From assembly GCA_036768485.1 (NCBI GenBank), contig JAVLUZ010000154.1, positions 387,308 to 451,307 on the forward strand: DNA of 64,000 bases, given 5' to 3'. Position 1 is the stretch's first letter. Each line of letters begins with the position of its first letter. The DNA comes from Mermis nigrescens. Taxonomy: Eukaryota > Nematoda > Enoplea > Mermithida > Mermithidae. Position numbers and translations under genes: made by a program. Shown here one piece after another: positions 1-11,225 of this stretch. The notes under the pieces are model-generated. The model searched no databases, was not told the origin of the DNA, and saw only the letters and a list, made by a program, of their open reading frames with translations.

Positions 1-495
1 TTCGCACTTGGAGACGCAGAAATCTGCTAAAATACACTACCAAAAGTCGATCAACTCTTTGTTTAACACACTAAAATCGCTACTGTCCCATATTATAGTA
101 CCCTAAAATTTGTGTGTACAAAATGTACAAAGATTTTTGGGAAGACAAAAACTGTAAAAAGGTGTAAAATTCCCAAAAATTTCGGGCGCTTCGCGCCAAA
201 ATGAGTAATTGTTTGTCGTATATATCTTTAAAATAGCAGAATTTGCATTTAGAATGGAAAGCTGTCAAATTATTCGGCGCTTCGCGCCGTTTTGAGAACA
301 ATTTTTAATAATTTTTGGCGTCAGAAACCCAGAAATTAGATAAAATACGCTACCAAAGATAGAAAACCCTGTTTTACCACACTAAAATCGCTACTGTACT
401 ATAGTACACAAAAATTTGCATGTACTAAATGTACAAAGACTTTTGGGGACTATCTCTGTACATGTACAAACGGACCTTGTACAAAAAAAACACTG
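1..495 (+). mobile_element. hAT-type non-autonomous element, 3' part (GCGC-hairpin family)
   Basis: This sequence matches the complete element at 11,343-12,019 in order and orientation, and ends with the same terminus, a run of A followed by CACTG. It lacks the 5' end because the window starts inside it. Two copies of the short hairpin GGCGCTTCGCGCC lie near 185 and 275. No coding capacity is seen. Confidence 0.75.
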
Positions 496-811
496 GGTGG
501 TACCCCTCCACCGCTTCTGGAAAGCTTTGCTGCGCAGAGATTACATTGCGATTTAGTTTCGTAATCAGCTAGCGTAAAATAGTTCCAGATAGGACTAGAA
601 ATGCTTTTTAGCATCTCCGATTAATGAGAGGAAGACGCCAGATTCACAGTTTTTCAAGCTACAGCCGAATTAAGATCAATCCGGACCACTGAACCAAGCT
701 CATGCAGCTTTGCTTATTTCATCATCCTACAGTAATTCTGCTTCTGAAACTAATGAGCACCGTACTTGCGAACAAAAATTTAAGTATTAAAAAAAATTAA
801 GCGTTCATAAT
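496..811. other. unassigned AT-rich sequence
   Basis: No gene, repeat or structured element was recognised between the end of the hAT-type element and the GGATCC minisatellite. Confidence 0.4.
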
Positions 812-817
812 GCATAT

Positions 818-980
818 TCATGGATCCGGATCCGGATCCGTTATTATCCGTTATTTTAATAATTAAAGATCCGGATCCGGATCCGTTATTTTAAATTTTA
901 TGGATCCGTATCCGGATCCGGATCTGTTATTTTGAATTGTACGGATCCGGATCCGATATTATTGGAAAACCCGGATCCGT
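818..980. repeat. GGATCC-rich minisatellite
   Basis: Blocks of two to three tandem GGATCC hexamers are followed by a short AT-rich spacer of the type GTTATTTT. The block recurs about five times with a spacing of roughly 40-50 bp. The hexamer is self-complementary, so each block can pair with any other. Confidence 0.75.
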
Positions 981-989
981 TGCATCCCT

Positions 990-1139
990 ACTATCCAATG
1001 GCATCAAAAAATCGCTAAAAAAGCAAAAAAAATTCTCAACATTCGAATTCTGGGGGCGGTATTTTGATTTCTGGGGGGGGGGTATTTCAACTTCTGGAGG
1101 AGGATGCATACCCCCAAACCCCTCCCACGCCCATGTGTG
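990..1139 (-). mobile_element. MITE family 1, truncated copy
   Basis: This is the reverse-orientation half of the roughly 260-bp MITE seen intact at 32,075-32,345. It keeps the conserved segment around CACTATCCAATGGCATC (here truncated), the C/G-rich blocks and the terminus GCCCATGTGTG. The other end is replaced by the GGATCC minisatellite. Confidence 0.65.
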
Positions 1140-1545
1140 GTGGGTACGTGTCACAAGATCGTTCTTTGACGTTTCTAACAATGCTCTATCTTTCAAAAGC
1201 AAAAAAAAACAACAAAAAGTAACAAAAAATATTTAGAAAAAATGTCGCTGAAATTAAGCAAAATATAGTCAAAACACGAGTATCTGGCGCGAAGCGACGA
1301 AAATTTGACACTTCTGAGCAAACAGATAGCTAAAAACGCTTCAGAATACACCTTTACAGCGAATTTTCGGGAAGTTTGGAAACTTCTGAAAAATCGCGCA
1401 TTCTGGAGGTAGGAGAAATTTTTCTGAGTAATGTATGGTCCCAAGCTTTTGACCAAAAAAATAGGAAAAAACTTAAACTGACGAAATAGGGCAAGTTTTC
1501 GCCGAAAATCGAGGGGGGGGTAAAAATATACCGTAGCAAACGTTA
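1140..1545. repeat. GCGC-hairpin repeat fragment
   Basis: This is diverged from 23,870-24,330, 42,255-42,690 and 56,990-57,420, which lie inside the long repeat. It shares the segment running from the TTTCTAACAATGCTCTATC region through the hairpin near 1,290 (GGCGCGAAGCG, partly decayed) to the segment ending in AAACGCTT. No reading frame is conserved between copies. Confidence 0.55.
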
Positions 1546-2314
1546 ATAATACAGTATGATTTAATGACGAAATTCGTAGGCAACGTTAAGTTATTCAATT
1601 ACAGTATGCTTAGATCATGAGAATTTATTGATTTTGCGCTCGATTAAATTAAGAACTATATTTCAGGAATTCTTTTCTATTTGTTAGCTCACGGTCTCTA
1701 AATATTAGTTTTATTCGTTTTCCGGGCAAAGTCCGGGAAATATTTAGTTGTAATGACGCAAATGAAGTCGAAATCATACATGTTCTCGAGGGGATGTGGG
1801 GACGAGGTGGGGGGGGGGTTTGACCCCACCCAGAATGGCAAATGACCCCAGCAAATGGCTGCGAACCCCAGAATTATCGATTTTTCGCAAAAGTTGTAAA
1901 AATGTGCTTTTAAAAGTTTATAGCCCAATTTGGCTCACAAATCTCGAATTTTCGATGCTCCGCGTCATATACACATTTTTTGATCATATTTTGTTCAATT
2001 GAGTCAATTTTTCAATTTTTAGAATTGCTTTCTTGTTTTTATGCTCTAGAAAGAACGAGCATTGTCTGAAGCGTGAAAAAAACAGTTTTTGACGTATTCT
2101 ATCTTTACATTTTATTCAAGGGAACAGTATTTGGTCACGCTTGTTTCTGTCTTAATTAGCCAATCGGAAATCGCGTTAAGTAATTCTACCGTAATCTCGT
2201 CCTATAGAATTATTCTCCACCTTTATTTTCTGACAAAATATGAAATATCCGCGATTTAACATTCTAATCACACTTCTTTCAATCCGGCTGAGCCGGGGTT
2301 CAAACCTTCGTGAG
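1546..2314. other. unassigned AT-rich sequence with one G-rich/C-rich block
   Basis: No gene was recognised. A block near 1,788-1,880 with G runs followed by CCCAGAATGGC resembles, in inverse orientation, 53,795-53,850, and is probably a small decayed MITE. Confidence 0.35.
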
Positions 2315-2571
2315 CACACCTGGGCGTGGGGGGTTTGGGGGTATGCACCCCCAGAAACCAAAATACCCCCCATAAATCAAAGTACCTCCCCCAGAATTCA
2401 ATTTTTGAAAATTTTTTTCGTTTTTTTCGCAATTTTTTGATGCCAATGGATAGTGCTTGATGAGAAACGTCGAAAAATGGTGTTTTTATCGCCATATCAC
2501 CATTTTTAAGGCCATTTTTTGACCTTCAAAAATCTTGGACCCCCCCAGAATTTTCTTGCTGCCCACGTATG
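2315..2571 (+). mobile_element. MITE family 1, near-complete copy
   Basis: The sequence runs from CACACCTGGGC to GCCCACGTATG, the two inverted termini of the family. The right TSD cannot be read because the assembly gap begins two bases later. There is no coding capacity. Confidence 0.8.
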
Positions 2572-2572
2572 G

Positions 2573-2589
2573 NNNNNNNNNNNNNNNNN
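2573..2589. other. assembly gap (17 N)
   Basis: Seventeen undetermined bases directly follow a MITE copy, which suggests that repeat collapse or local ambiguity caused the gap. Confidence 0.99.
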
Positions 2590-4673
2590 TGAACATAAGC
2601 GGTTAATAAAATATAAAGAACGTTTATTAAGGAAATGCGTAGAAAAGTATGGATATAAGATAAGAATTCCGAAAACGCCTAGGTTGTAGTCTAAAATCGT
2701 TTAGCAATAAGGCCGTAGAGAAATTGTCAGATTGGAAAGTAAAATCTAGAATAGAGTTTGATAAAATAGAAAAGCGGTATCCTCGTTACCTAGTTTTGAA
2801 GTTCGAAAATGTCGGAATAGTGTAACTCATACGTGGTCATTTTTACATAAAAGTTACTTGATATGCGTTTAGTCCGAAAAGCATTTCTTGGAAATATTGT
2901 TCTGGATATTTTCGTGCTTGCGTTGGCAGTATTTGTCTAGGCTGCGTAACAATTTTGTGAAGAATTCTAGGAAATTTTTAAAGGCGGTTGCCGGTATGAA
3001 AAGCGTATTTTGTCAGTTTCAGTAAAAAAAGCGTTAAAAAGCTTTCGTCAAATTCTTTTATCTAAGATAAGTAATTTTGGTACACTATGCTGAATTGTAT
3101 TTTAAAAGCGGTGAAAAATCGAATGTTGTAGATATTTTGCAGGAGTAAAAAGTTAGTCGACTAAAGGCTATTTTTCAAAAATATTGCTTTTCTGATTTGG
3201 TGCGAGCAAGCAGCTCGTCCTTGATTTAAATAACGTGAAAACTGTTGCTCCAAGTCTTTACGTCCAGTGTTGCTTAAAACTCCAAAGCCTCTTGTGGCTT
3301 TGGTTCAATTTAGTAGAAGCATTCGTAGAATATCTAAATCGTAAAATACGCAGAGTTAGGTAAAAAATGGACGTTGCTGAATAAGAAAATGGAAAAGCGG
3401 GGACTGTATGAGTCTTTGAGTTGACAAGTTTGAGTCGATCCATTTTCTGAATGAATTAGCCTTTTTATGGCAGAAGCAATTTAATTTACGACCCTTTCCT
3501 TTACGCGCGTTCCCATTGAAGACTGATGTAATTAATGTGTGGGAACTGATTATGAAAGCTGAGCAGGCGTATTTCACGGAGAAATTTTTGGTACAAACTT
3601 AAGAAAAAAGTAGCTTAGGTTTGTATGAAAATTTACCATGAATATAGCTTTCTTTCTATTATTTTTCTCTAACATAATTTTTGTTGATAAGCGTGGATTT
3701 AATGATTTGTTATTCTTCGATTGACTATTCTCAGTTCTCAAGTCGAGTAAAAGCATTGGAAAATTCGTAGTCGTGATTGGAGAAATTTTTAGTTGAGCGT
3801 TTTGTGGATATTTTGGTCCTTTGCATTGATCGTATTGCTTCCTTTATAGGCTTGTAGTGCATGAAATATTGTTTCGAAATTTTAGTGTTGAGAATCGTGG
3901 AGCACTTAAAATTATGGTAGCACGTAGGGCTTGAAATTACTTCTTAATTGAGCGGTTCCATCCCGGGAAAAATGGTCAAAATAAAAGGTACGTTTTTGTG
4001 ATTAAAAGTTGGAGATTTTTGAAGACAATCGAATGAAATTTATGAGGCGGATGACCATGGAGCTTAGAGATTGGAATAATTTTAAAAGGCTAGGGGGATT
4101 AGGTTCTCGCGTTGGTCAAAATTCGATCGTTGATGCCGATGCCTGAAGATGTGTGCGACGTCTGATGCAGACTCTACACGCATCTTAATCTTCGAAGCAT
4201 TAAAGATAATGAGATTTAGCAAGATAAAGCGGCCGGTGCGACGAATAGCAATCAAGCTGTTCACGTCTACCACGACTGACCACAGGATCTTCTATAATTT
4301 CACATTATTAGGACTCTACAACTTCTTCCCTTCTTCTACGTCATAAGCTTTTGCTGCTACTTCACGAAATCCACCCGGCTTTCTCAACGTCAAATCAGGA
4401 TTTTTGTTTTTGTTGGTTGTTGCACTCGTAAAAGACGCTGGTTAAAATGAGAACTAAATCCATACAAGAGCTAAAAAAATAATTAAGCAACCAAAAATTT
4501 GCAAGTATTGCTCTCGTAATATTTTAATTTAATCTTCGTAAATTGATTTGTATCGAGCACAAACTAATTTCTTATTATTATCAGTTTAGTGCGTGACAGG
4601 AATCAATTTACAGAAGGGGTAGTTGCTTTCAAAAGTAGCATTATTGGCCGTGGTTGCTGAACTATATATTTAG
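2590..4673. other. unassigned sequence
   Basis: No repeat family of this window and no recognisable protein was found here. Around 4,082-4,346 both strands stay open for about 60 codons, so an exon is possible, but neither strand gives a family match or a convincing splice pair. Confidence 0.35.
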
Positions 4674-4892
4674 TGGTCGGGTTCGGAAACCCTGTATGGC
4701 TGGTCCTAGCAGATGTTTTATCTGAGAATCCAGAAATTGAGAATAGCATAAATTGGCCAGAGTTATGCGGTTTGCCTGGAAGTTGGCTTACTACAAAGGT
4801 ATCCAAATGGGTTAGTATGGCTGCATGTGAAACGGACTACATCGAAGTAGCCAATATGTTTGCACCGTTGGCGTGGAAGCCAAGATTAAAAG
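4674..4892 (+). CDS. candidate exon A of a host gene
   Basis: The 219-bp segment is open in one frame from an acceptor (TATATATTTAG) to a donor (AAAAG then GTACCT). It encodes about 72 residues with balanced codon use, including motifs such as NPVWLVLADVLSENPEIENS and the tryptophans of WLTTKVSKW. It starts with two bases of a split codon and ends with one. That ending matches the first two bases of the candidate exon at 6,858, so the two join in frame across a 1,965-bp intron. I recognise no domain in this exon. The splice assignment is inferred from consensus and frame only. Confidence 0.4.
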
Positions 4893-5314
4893 GTACCTAT
4901 GTATACCTACCTACATAGGCATGCAGCCAAGAATGCTATTGGATCATTAGGATCATGGCAAATTTCGTAATTAGGGCAGGGTATAGCCAAGGTGGGGATG
5001 GAGTTTTCCTCAGTCCATCCTTGTTACTGGCCCCATGTTAAGTTTCTTGAATTGTATTAGCTTGTATTTGTTTATCACTCTGGACCTCAGTGGGTATTCG
5101 GTCCTAAAAAAGGGGATGGAGATGGGCAATGTTTCTTTTAATACACTCAAGCTGATATAACCTTTGTGCTGTAATATTCGTGTCCGTGTTTAATTGTCAG
5201 ATTTGAATGACCGTTTTGCAGTCATATTTACTAATGCATGTAAAATGACGCCGCGTCTTTCATGCAAATTTTTGGTTAACATTTTAATGTTTTGGATGTT
5301 CATTTGGCAGTAAC

Positions 5315-6625
5315 GTCCCGGGTGACCCGACAGTCCCGAGTGACCAACAGTCCCAGGTCACGCGACAGTCGGGTGACCCGATAAGTCGGAGTCACCGACA
5401 AATAGTATAAAAATAGATCTGTCAATCAAAAAAGGCCCGAGTGACCGACAGTACCTACTGGCCGACTGTTCGGCAGTTGGCCGACAGTCCAGGGGTGGCC
5501 GACTGTGCCGGATGGCCGACAATCCCGGGTGGCCGACTGTACCGGGTGTGCCGACGGTCAGTGGCCGACGCTGTGCCGGGTGACCGATAAGATGACATGA
5601 AATTTCCCAAATGACTCGGTTTGTACTATCACTATGAATAAATATTTTTTCAAAATCGAAGCTACGTGAATTTTTTCATTCTCTTAGAATAGCTATAAAG
5701 TTTGCACTGGCATAATTGTGAATGTAAACTCATTACATGTACATGTTGTATTGTATATCAACTTATTAAATGTGCATATTTACTAATAATTTTGTATCAA
5801 ATATCAAATAATCATTTTTGTCCAGATGTCTTTACGATCTTGGAGTACTTATATTTTTGTGCGCGTTAAATTCAGCCTACAGCGTAGTTTCACATGCATA
5901 TGGAATGCATAAAGCAATAAATCACATTTTTCAGACCAGACGAAATTCTAAAAATAAAACCTCATTTGCATTTTGAATCGGGCGGATACTTAATCCTTTT
6001 TTGTCAAAATAAACATTTTTTAAATGGAGTGTTGCACGAGTATTTTCGAAAGCTTAGAGAAACTGTGCTGCACAAAAGTCTTGGCCTACAGCCTCTGTGT
6101 TTTGGTTAGAAAATGGCAGAAGTAAATCATTTGATGGCACTTTCGCTGGCACTGAAGTTACGCAAATATGTAGCTGTAATTTTGCAGCCACAATAACTTC
6201 AGTCGGATAGCAATACAAAATATTGCATAATGTAAATAATAAGGCCTTTTTTGCAAATCCTGCATGTTTTAAATTTGCTATATGAATTCATATGAGCAAT
6301 GTTATTGCATTGGTAAAAACTATTTATGTGCAATTTCCCGAAATCATTAGTCAGTTAGGAATTTTTCATGACAATTTTATTATTATACCACTTGCCGGTC
6401 TACCGGGACTAGTCGGCCCACCCAGTACAGTCGGCCACCCGGGACTGTCGGCCACCCGAGTATAGCCGGTCACCCGGGACGGCTGTCGGCCAGGCGGGAA
6501 TTTTTGATTGGCGGATCTATTCTTAAAACCATTTGTCGGTCACCCGGGACTGCTGTCGGTCACACGGGGACCTGTCGGTCACCCGGGACCGTCGGTCACT
6601 AGCGGGACTGTCAGTCACCCGGGAC
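5315..6625. mobile_element. foldback-type element with minisatellite inverted arms
   Basis: The left arm (5,315-5,590) and right arm (6,391-6,625) are built of degenerate short units of the type GTCCCGGGTGRCCGACA. They are inverse complements of each other, including a shared non-repetitive 40-bp block (5,400-5,440 and 6,496-6,538). Outer units carry TGACCGAC and inner units TGGCCGAC in both arms. The central 800 bp is AT-rich and has no ORF. This architecture resembles Drosophila FB elements. No clear TSD is visible. Confidence 0.7.
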
Positions 6626-6857
6626 ACTAATCGTTCATTTATGTTCATTAGTGAGTGAGTTGGACAATAAACGCTCGTTGCGAGACCAGCAGCTATTCGC
6701 CACATTGGCGCATGAAATGAACTTTGATACTTTCAGCATTTAATTTTTATTCAGTAGTATGAAAATATAGTAGAAAGGCAGCTGATATTTTTGACCCCGC
6801 TTCCTCTGCCTGCGACGCTACTGAAGATTGAAGTAAAATTTTTTGACATCAATTCAG

Positions 6858-7050
6858 TTGAAACTTGCAAGAACAAGTGGCACAATTTGCGCGATAGTAT
6901 AAAAGCACCGATCTTTGTTGCAGTGAAAATATTGAGTTTTAGTCGGAAGAAGCCGGATGAAGCTCGAATGAAATTTGGATCCGATGTCCAATGCGATGCT
7001 GCAGGAATGTACGCATATACGCCCACGCATATCACTCGCTGTACAATTAG
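6858..7050 (+). CDS. candidate exon B, MADF-like segment
   Basis: The 193-bp segment lies between a good acceptor (GACATCAATTCAG) and a full-consensus donor (ATTAG then GTAAGTAGG), with one frame fully open. Its first residues, VETCKNKWHNLRDS, resemble the C-terminal helix signature of MADF (Myb/SANT-like DNA-binding) domains, which usually reads C-x-x-x-W-x-x-LRD. It joins in frame to the exon at 4,674-4,892. No conserved N-terminal MADF half is obvious there, so the domain may be partial. The exon ends with two bases of a split codon, and I did not find a convincing next exon. A decayed gene remains possible. Confidence 0.4.
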
Positions 7051-7640
7051 GTAAGTAGGCATGTACATATACGTACCTTGTACAATGTATTGAGAGTACA
7101 TAAATACAAGCAAGTCGATAATTACGAAAATTTATTGCATCGTCAGTGACGTCGTTTAGCGAACTTGGAAAAAATGATGTTATCTTGGTTCGTAATTCAA
7201 TGCTATCATACATATGAACAGATATAATTATACAAAGTTTTTGGATCGGATCATTAGTCTAAAAATATGAATAAACATAAATTGTTTATTCCCCTCCCCA
7301 CCGATTTTGTGCAAAAAACTTCACTATTTCCTGTACTTTAGGTGCATTCTTTCAATTTTTGAATAAAAATCGAAGTTCACGCACTCCCCTAATGATCGGC
7401 GACCCCCACCCAACACTTTGGTTTGTTAAATGCCTGCTACTTTACATGGACAATTGGCCAAATTCTGGCAGTCAGGTGGAGCATAACTGCAAAAAAAGCT
7501 AAATTATTCAATTCTACGGATATACCAATTTGGAGAGAGACTTTGGATTTCGGGAGAGGTTCAAACCATATCCTTTAACGTCTACGTATGATGCCCCTCT
7601 ATCTACATTTTTACTCGCTTTTAAGCACGTTATTGTGGCC
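7051..7640. other. unassigned sequence
   Basis: This would be intron or intergenic sequence downstream of the candidate exon. No gene or known repeat was recognised. Confidence 0.35.
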
Positions 7641-7690
7641 CGGACACTTTAAGGTGAACTCGGACAGTTTAAGGTACCTTAAAGTGTCCG
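7641..7690. repeat. near-perfect palindrome with a third copy of its arm
   Basis: Positions 7,661-7,690 form a 30-bp palindrome centred on GGTACC with one mismatch. The same 15-bp arm, CGGACACTTTAAGGT, occurs once more directly upstream at 7,641-7,655. Confidence 0.8.
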
Positions 7691-7737
7691 GCCGAACCTA
7701 CTAAGGTGTGACACCAGCAGTCGGGCATTCTCATGAC

Positions 7738-7936
7738 CAGACGTGGGCATGGGGGGTTCAAGGGTATGCACCCCATACGTTGAAATACCCCAGAGAAATC
7801 AAAATACCCCCAGATTTCAATTTTAGAATTTTTTGCTTTTTTAGCGATTTTTGATGTTATTGGATAAGGATAGTGCGGGATGAGAAACGTCGAAAATGGT
7901 GTTTTTTCACCATACGACCACTTTTAAGACCATTTC
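7738..7936 (+). mobile_element. MITE family 1, 3'-truncated copy
   Basis: The copy begins with the family terminus CAGACGTGGGC and follows the consensus to about 7,936, where it switches abruptly into LINE sequence. The right terminus is missing. Confidence 0.7.
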
Positions 7937-8370
7937 AAATGCCTTCATCTTTTTGAGTTGGTCGAGTTTTACTGGCCACGTTTCAGTCGCATAAAGTAGT
8001 GTGGCTCTAAAAGTTGCACAATGGATTCGGGCTCTACTTTTAATACGCAGATCAGGCCTAGACCAGAAGCATTTTAGGGCCGCAAATATTGATGATGCTC
8101 TCGCTATTCTAATATGACATTTCCTCATCAAGCTGACCATCTGGTGAAATGCGACTACCGAGGTAGGTAAACGAGTTGACCTGATCCATATGTTCATTTT
8201 CGATCTTTAGGGAAATGCCTGTCGATGCAGGGTCTTGATTTGTGGCAAACTATTTAGATTTTCCGTAGTTAAGTCTTAGGCCCACATTTGATGCTGAGCA
8301 GATAACGCGGTCGATCATCGCTTGCATGATTTCTGGCGTATCGGCGTGTATTGCTATGTCATCTCAATTT
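7937..8370 (-). pseudogene. LINE reverse transcriptase fragment (C-terminal)
   Basis: On the minus strand the sequence encodes the end of a non-LTR reverse transcriptase. It starts at the catalytic DD (GAT GAC at 8,363-8,358; the residues before it are decayed) within DDIAIHADTPEIMQAMID. It continues through a thumb-like segment with YLGSRISPDGQLDEEMSY and a tail with LLYATETWPVKLDQLKKMKAF. At least two frameshifts or stops break it, so it is dead. The tail pattern is common in RTE- and CR1-like LINEs, but I do not assign a clade. It abuts a truncated MITE at its 3' end. Confidence 0.75.
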
Positions 8371-8939
8371 TGGGAAGTGCTTATTTTAATATATGTGCAT
8401 ATAAAACAGAAAGTTCCGCTATAAGTTTGTCGAAGTAAGCCAATCAATTTTTAGAAAAAAGATTTATGAAAAGGAATTTTTAATATTTTTCACATAGCAA
8501 AGACAAAAATGGTCGCATAATGTATTAATTATACTCCATTAGGCGATTGACATCAGATAAAGCATCCAAAATTCACTAAGCACCAACAAAATCCTAGAAC
8601 TACATTTTAAACATTATTATTCAATTTATTGCAATACATCAAACAGTAATTTCCTTCTTTCTTCTTAGTTTTTTGTGAACAAGAGTGAACGATATTTAAT
8701 CTAGCGACCTTATTACTTCTTAAAATCTAGATAAAAGCTTATAGTGTTGATGACAATTAATTTGTAATATAGTATAATTTTCAATTTACTGATGCAAACG
8801 TTGTTTGATATACGCTAAAAAGTTAAAATCAAATTGAACTCATCTAACTTTGTCGAAACCATTTGCTCTGCACTCAGAGCAGTCAAAATAGATTACAGAG
8901 CGTTTTTCTTTTATATCAACTCATTTCACGACTGTTTAC
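8371..8939. other. unassigned AT-rich sequence
   Basis: No gene or window repeat was recognised. Confidence 0.4.
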
Positions 8940-9205
8940 CACACGTGGGCATGGGTAGGGGTGGGGGCTGATTTGGGGCGTGTGCACCCCCCCCATCCTG
9001 AAAGTGAAATACCCCAAAACCCAAGATACCCAAATTCAATTTTTAATTTTTTTTGTATTTTTCGCAAGTTTTGATGCCAATCAAAAGTGCTTGATAAGAA
9101 AAAGTTTAAAAATTGTGTTTTTTTGCTATACCGCCATTTTTAAAGAACATTTTTTGACCTTCATAAAATCTTGCACTACCAGAATTATGGTGCTGCCCAC
9201 CTATT
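8940..9205 (+). mobile_element. MITE family 1, complete copy
   Basis: The copy runs from CACACGTGGGC to GCCCACCTATT. Flanking octamers ctgtttac (8,932-8,939) and ttgcttac (9,206-9,213) match at six of eight positions, consistent with a decayed 8-bp TSD. Confidence 0.8.
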
Positions 9206-9398
9206 TTGCTTACTAGCAATTAGATATTCAATTACTTTTGACCAGCAAAATTAAAAAAATGAAAGAACGATAAATTAATCACATCAATAATTCATTTAAT
9301 TTCTGAATTATTTTGAATATTTTCTGACTATCCATAAAAAAGCATGCTTCAAACGTATGTACATTGCTCGAAAATGCACGTGCAAAATGAAAACTTAC

Positions 9399-9499
9399 CT
9401 TTGGCTGGGTCGCGAAACACGTTCTTCAATATGCTCAATAATATAGTAGCTGATTGCGGTAATAAATAGGATCCAGCTTGTTGAGATCGTTTGGTTTAG
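9399..9499 (-). CDS. candidate internal exon, hydrophobic segment
   Basis: On the minus strand a 101-bp open segment lies between a pyrimidine-rich acceptor (TTTATTCCTTAAG) and a consensus donor (CCAAAG then GTAAGTTTT). It encodes about 33 residues including ISTSWILFITAISYYIIEHI, which could be a membrane helix followed by an acidic/basic stretch. No partner exon with compatible phase was found nearby, so this is a lead rather than an annotation. Confidence 0.3.
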
Positions 9500-10149
9500 C
9501 TTAAGGAATAAAAAATTATAAATGAAAATTGGCGTAATAGAAAATTAGAAAATTGCCTGCACAAAAATCATTCATTTGATCAAACTTTTCAACCAAAACA
9601 ATTGACGCTAATTTTACTTCAAACTGACGCAAAGAAGAATCAAATATCTGCGAAATCGATTATAGAACTTTTGTCGACGAAAAATAGAAAATGAAAAAAT
9701 AAGGAAAGATACATATGTACATATAATAGTATAAAAATTGTCTATATTTATAATTATATTAAGAGCGAAACAACCTTTTTAATTGCAGAAATGATTTTAT
9801 TCAAATCAAATTGATGAATGTTAAATAGAATGAATAAAAACTGAGATATCAAGCAAAAAATAAAAATGAAGCAATTTAATAAGAAGACAATAAATATCAT
9901 TTGACTGATGAATTCAATGTGGTTCTTACCGATTTCCTTTTTTAGTTTTTATCGACACGCGCATTTTATCATCCGTTTTTTTCCACATTATTCAAGCTTA
10001 ATTATAATCATAGGTAGTGCGTTAGCGCGTAACTATAATATACTTGGGTACCCTAACACCTGTGCACCCCCCTACAGCTATAACGGCACACTTCTGGAAG
10101 GTGCGGTTTTTTAAAAAAGAAAGATAGTAAAAAAATTCGCTGCCCGTGT
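9500..10149. other. unassigned AT-rich sequence
   Basis: No gene or repeat was recognised. A GTAAGA donor-like site on the minus strand near 9,929 does not join in frame to the exon candidate at 9,399-9,499. Confidence 0.35.
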
Positions 10150-11225
10150 TTTTGTTTTTTCTTGAAACTCAAAACTGACTGTGTAAAGGAGGTGTGAAGT
10201 TTTTGTGTAACGTTATAACAGGACAAATTTTGGGACCTTTTTTCTGCGGCATGTGGACAACTGAGTATTGATGACTTGATTAATTGAACAGCAGAGGATT
10301 ATAGAAGGATGAATTCTACAGAACACCAGTTTTTGTTTTTTGAAATTCCCATTAGTTCTCGAATGGCAGTGTAAAGAGTGCGAAAATCTGGAGGTGAAAA
10401 AGCACTTTTTGGTCGAGTTTTCAACCTGCTTATGTCTGATACTAACTCCGCTTATGAGCTTTTGAAAATGTTTTCTAACAGAAATGTAGAGCGGATCAAG
10501 GGCTACATTCTGCATATAAGCAAACTCTTCTACGCTCTATGGTGAGTTAGATCCTGGGGTTTAAAGTTTACACTCTATTGGATGGTGTAAAAAACAAATT
10601 TTAAGCAAGATTTCTCTGCCAAATTTTTCCGCTTATGAGTCAGAGTGAATTAAATATAGCAGTAAGAAAGTGCCTCTTAGGGGCTACACATCGCAGCAAA
10701 CCGCATTTAAAAAAACGCAATATTGAGTTATTTATGGGGGTGTAAAGTTCGAAATCAGAGGTAAAAAATGGGCGAAAAAACACGTTTTTTCGAATTTTGA
10801 TTAATAAATCATACCAAATAATTTTTGCAAGAAATTTTGTCAATCAGGAATGTACTACGATTTAAAAGCTACAAATTGTATCAAACCGAATTTCTTTAAA
10901 CTCAATGGGGAGTTCGGTACGGAATTTTAAAGTTTACAGTGTTCTAAATGATGGAAAATACGTTTTTGTTGCGTTTTTTGTTCGCCACTTTCTCCGTCCT
11001 GAAGTTGGGATAAGTCCAATAGAATAAAATAAAGTGCTTTATATCGGGTGCATGTCAAAGCAAATTGTCTATACATTAATATTTAGCGAGTGTAAAGTCA
11101 AAAATTTGGTTTTAAAATGCGTTTCTGTCTTGTTTTTTCTGCCTGCTTCTCCGGTTATGAGTCAGGGACACGATTATCAAGTCTAGAAATGGACCAGGAA
11201 CCAAATTTGATATGCCAGTCTGGCG
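10150..11225. repeat. satellite 1, tandem units of about 163-194 bp
   Basis: Six diverged units share the landmarks GTGTAAAGTT, a short AAAAACACGTTTTT-like inverted stretch, CCGCTTATGAGTCAG and GGGCTACAC. Landmark copies near 10,193, 10,368, 10,562, 10,739, 10,928 and 11,091 give the unit spacing. There is no coding capacity. Confidence 0.7.

Noticed and set aside
5315..6625. Bacterial-type insertion sequence
   Set aside because: No transposase is present and the arms are minisatellites. It is a foldback-type eukaryotic element.
9900..10000. Exon ending at the GTAAGA site near 9,929 (minus strand)
   Set aside because: Its only long frame joins the 9,399-9,499 exon out of phase and meets a stop at once.
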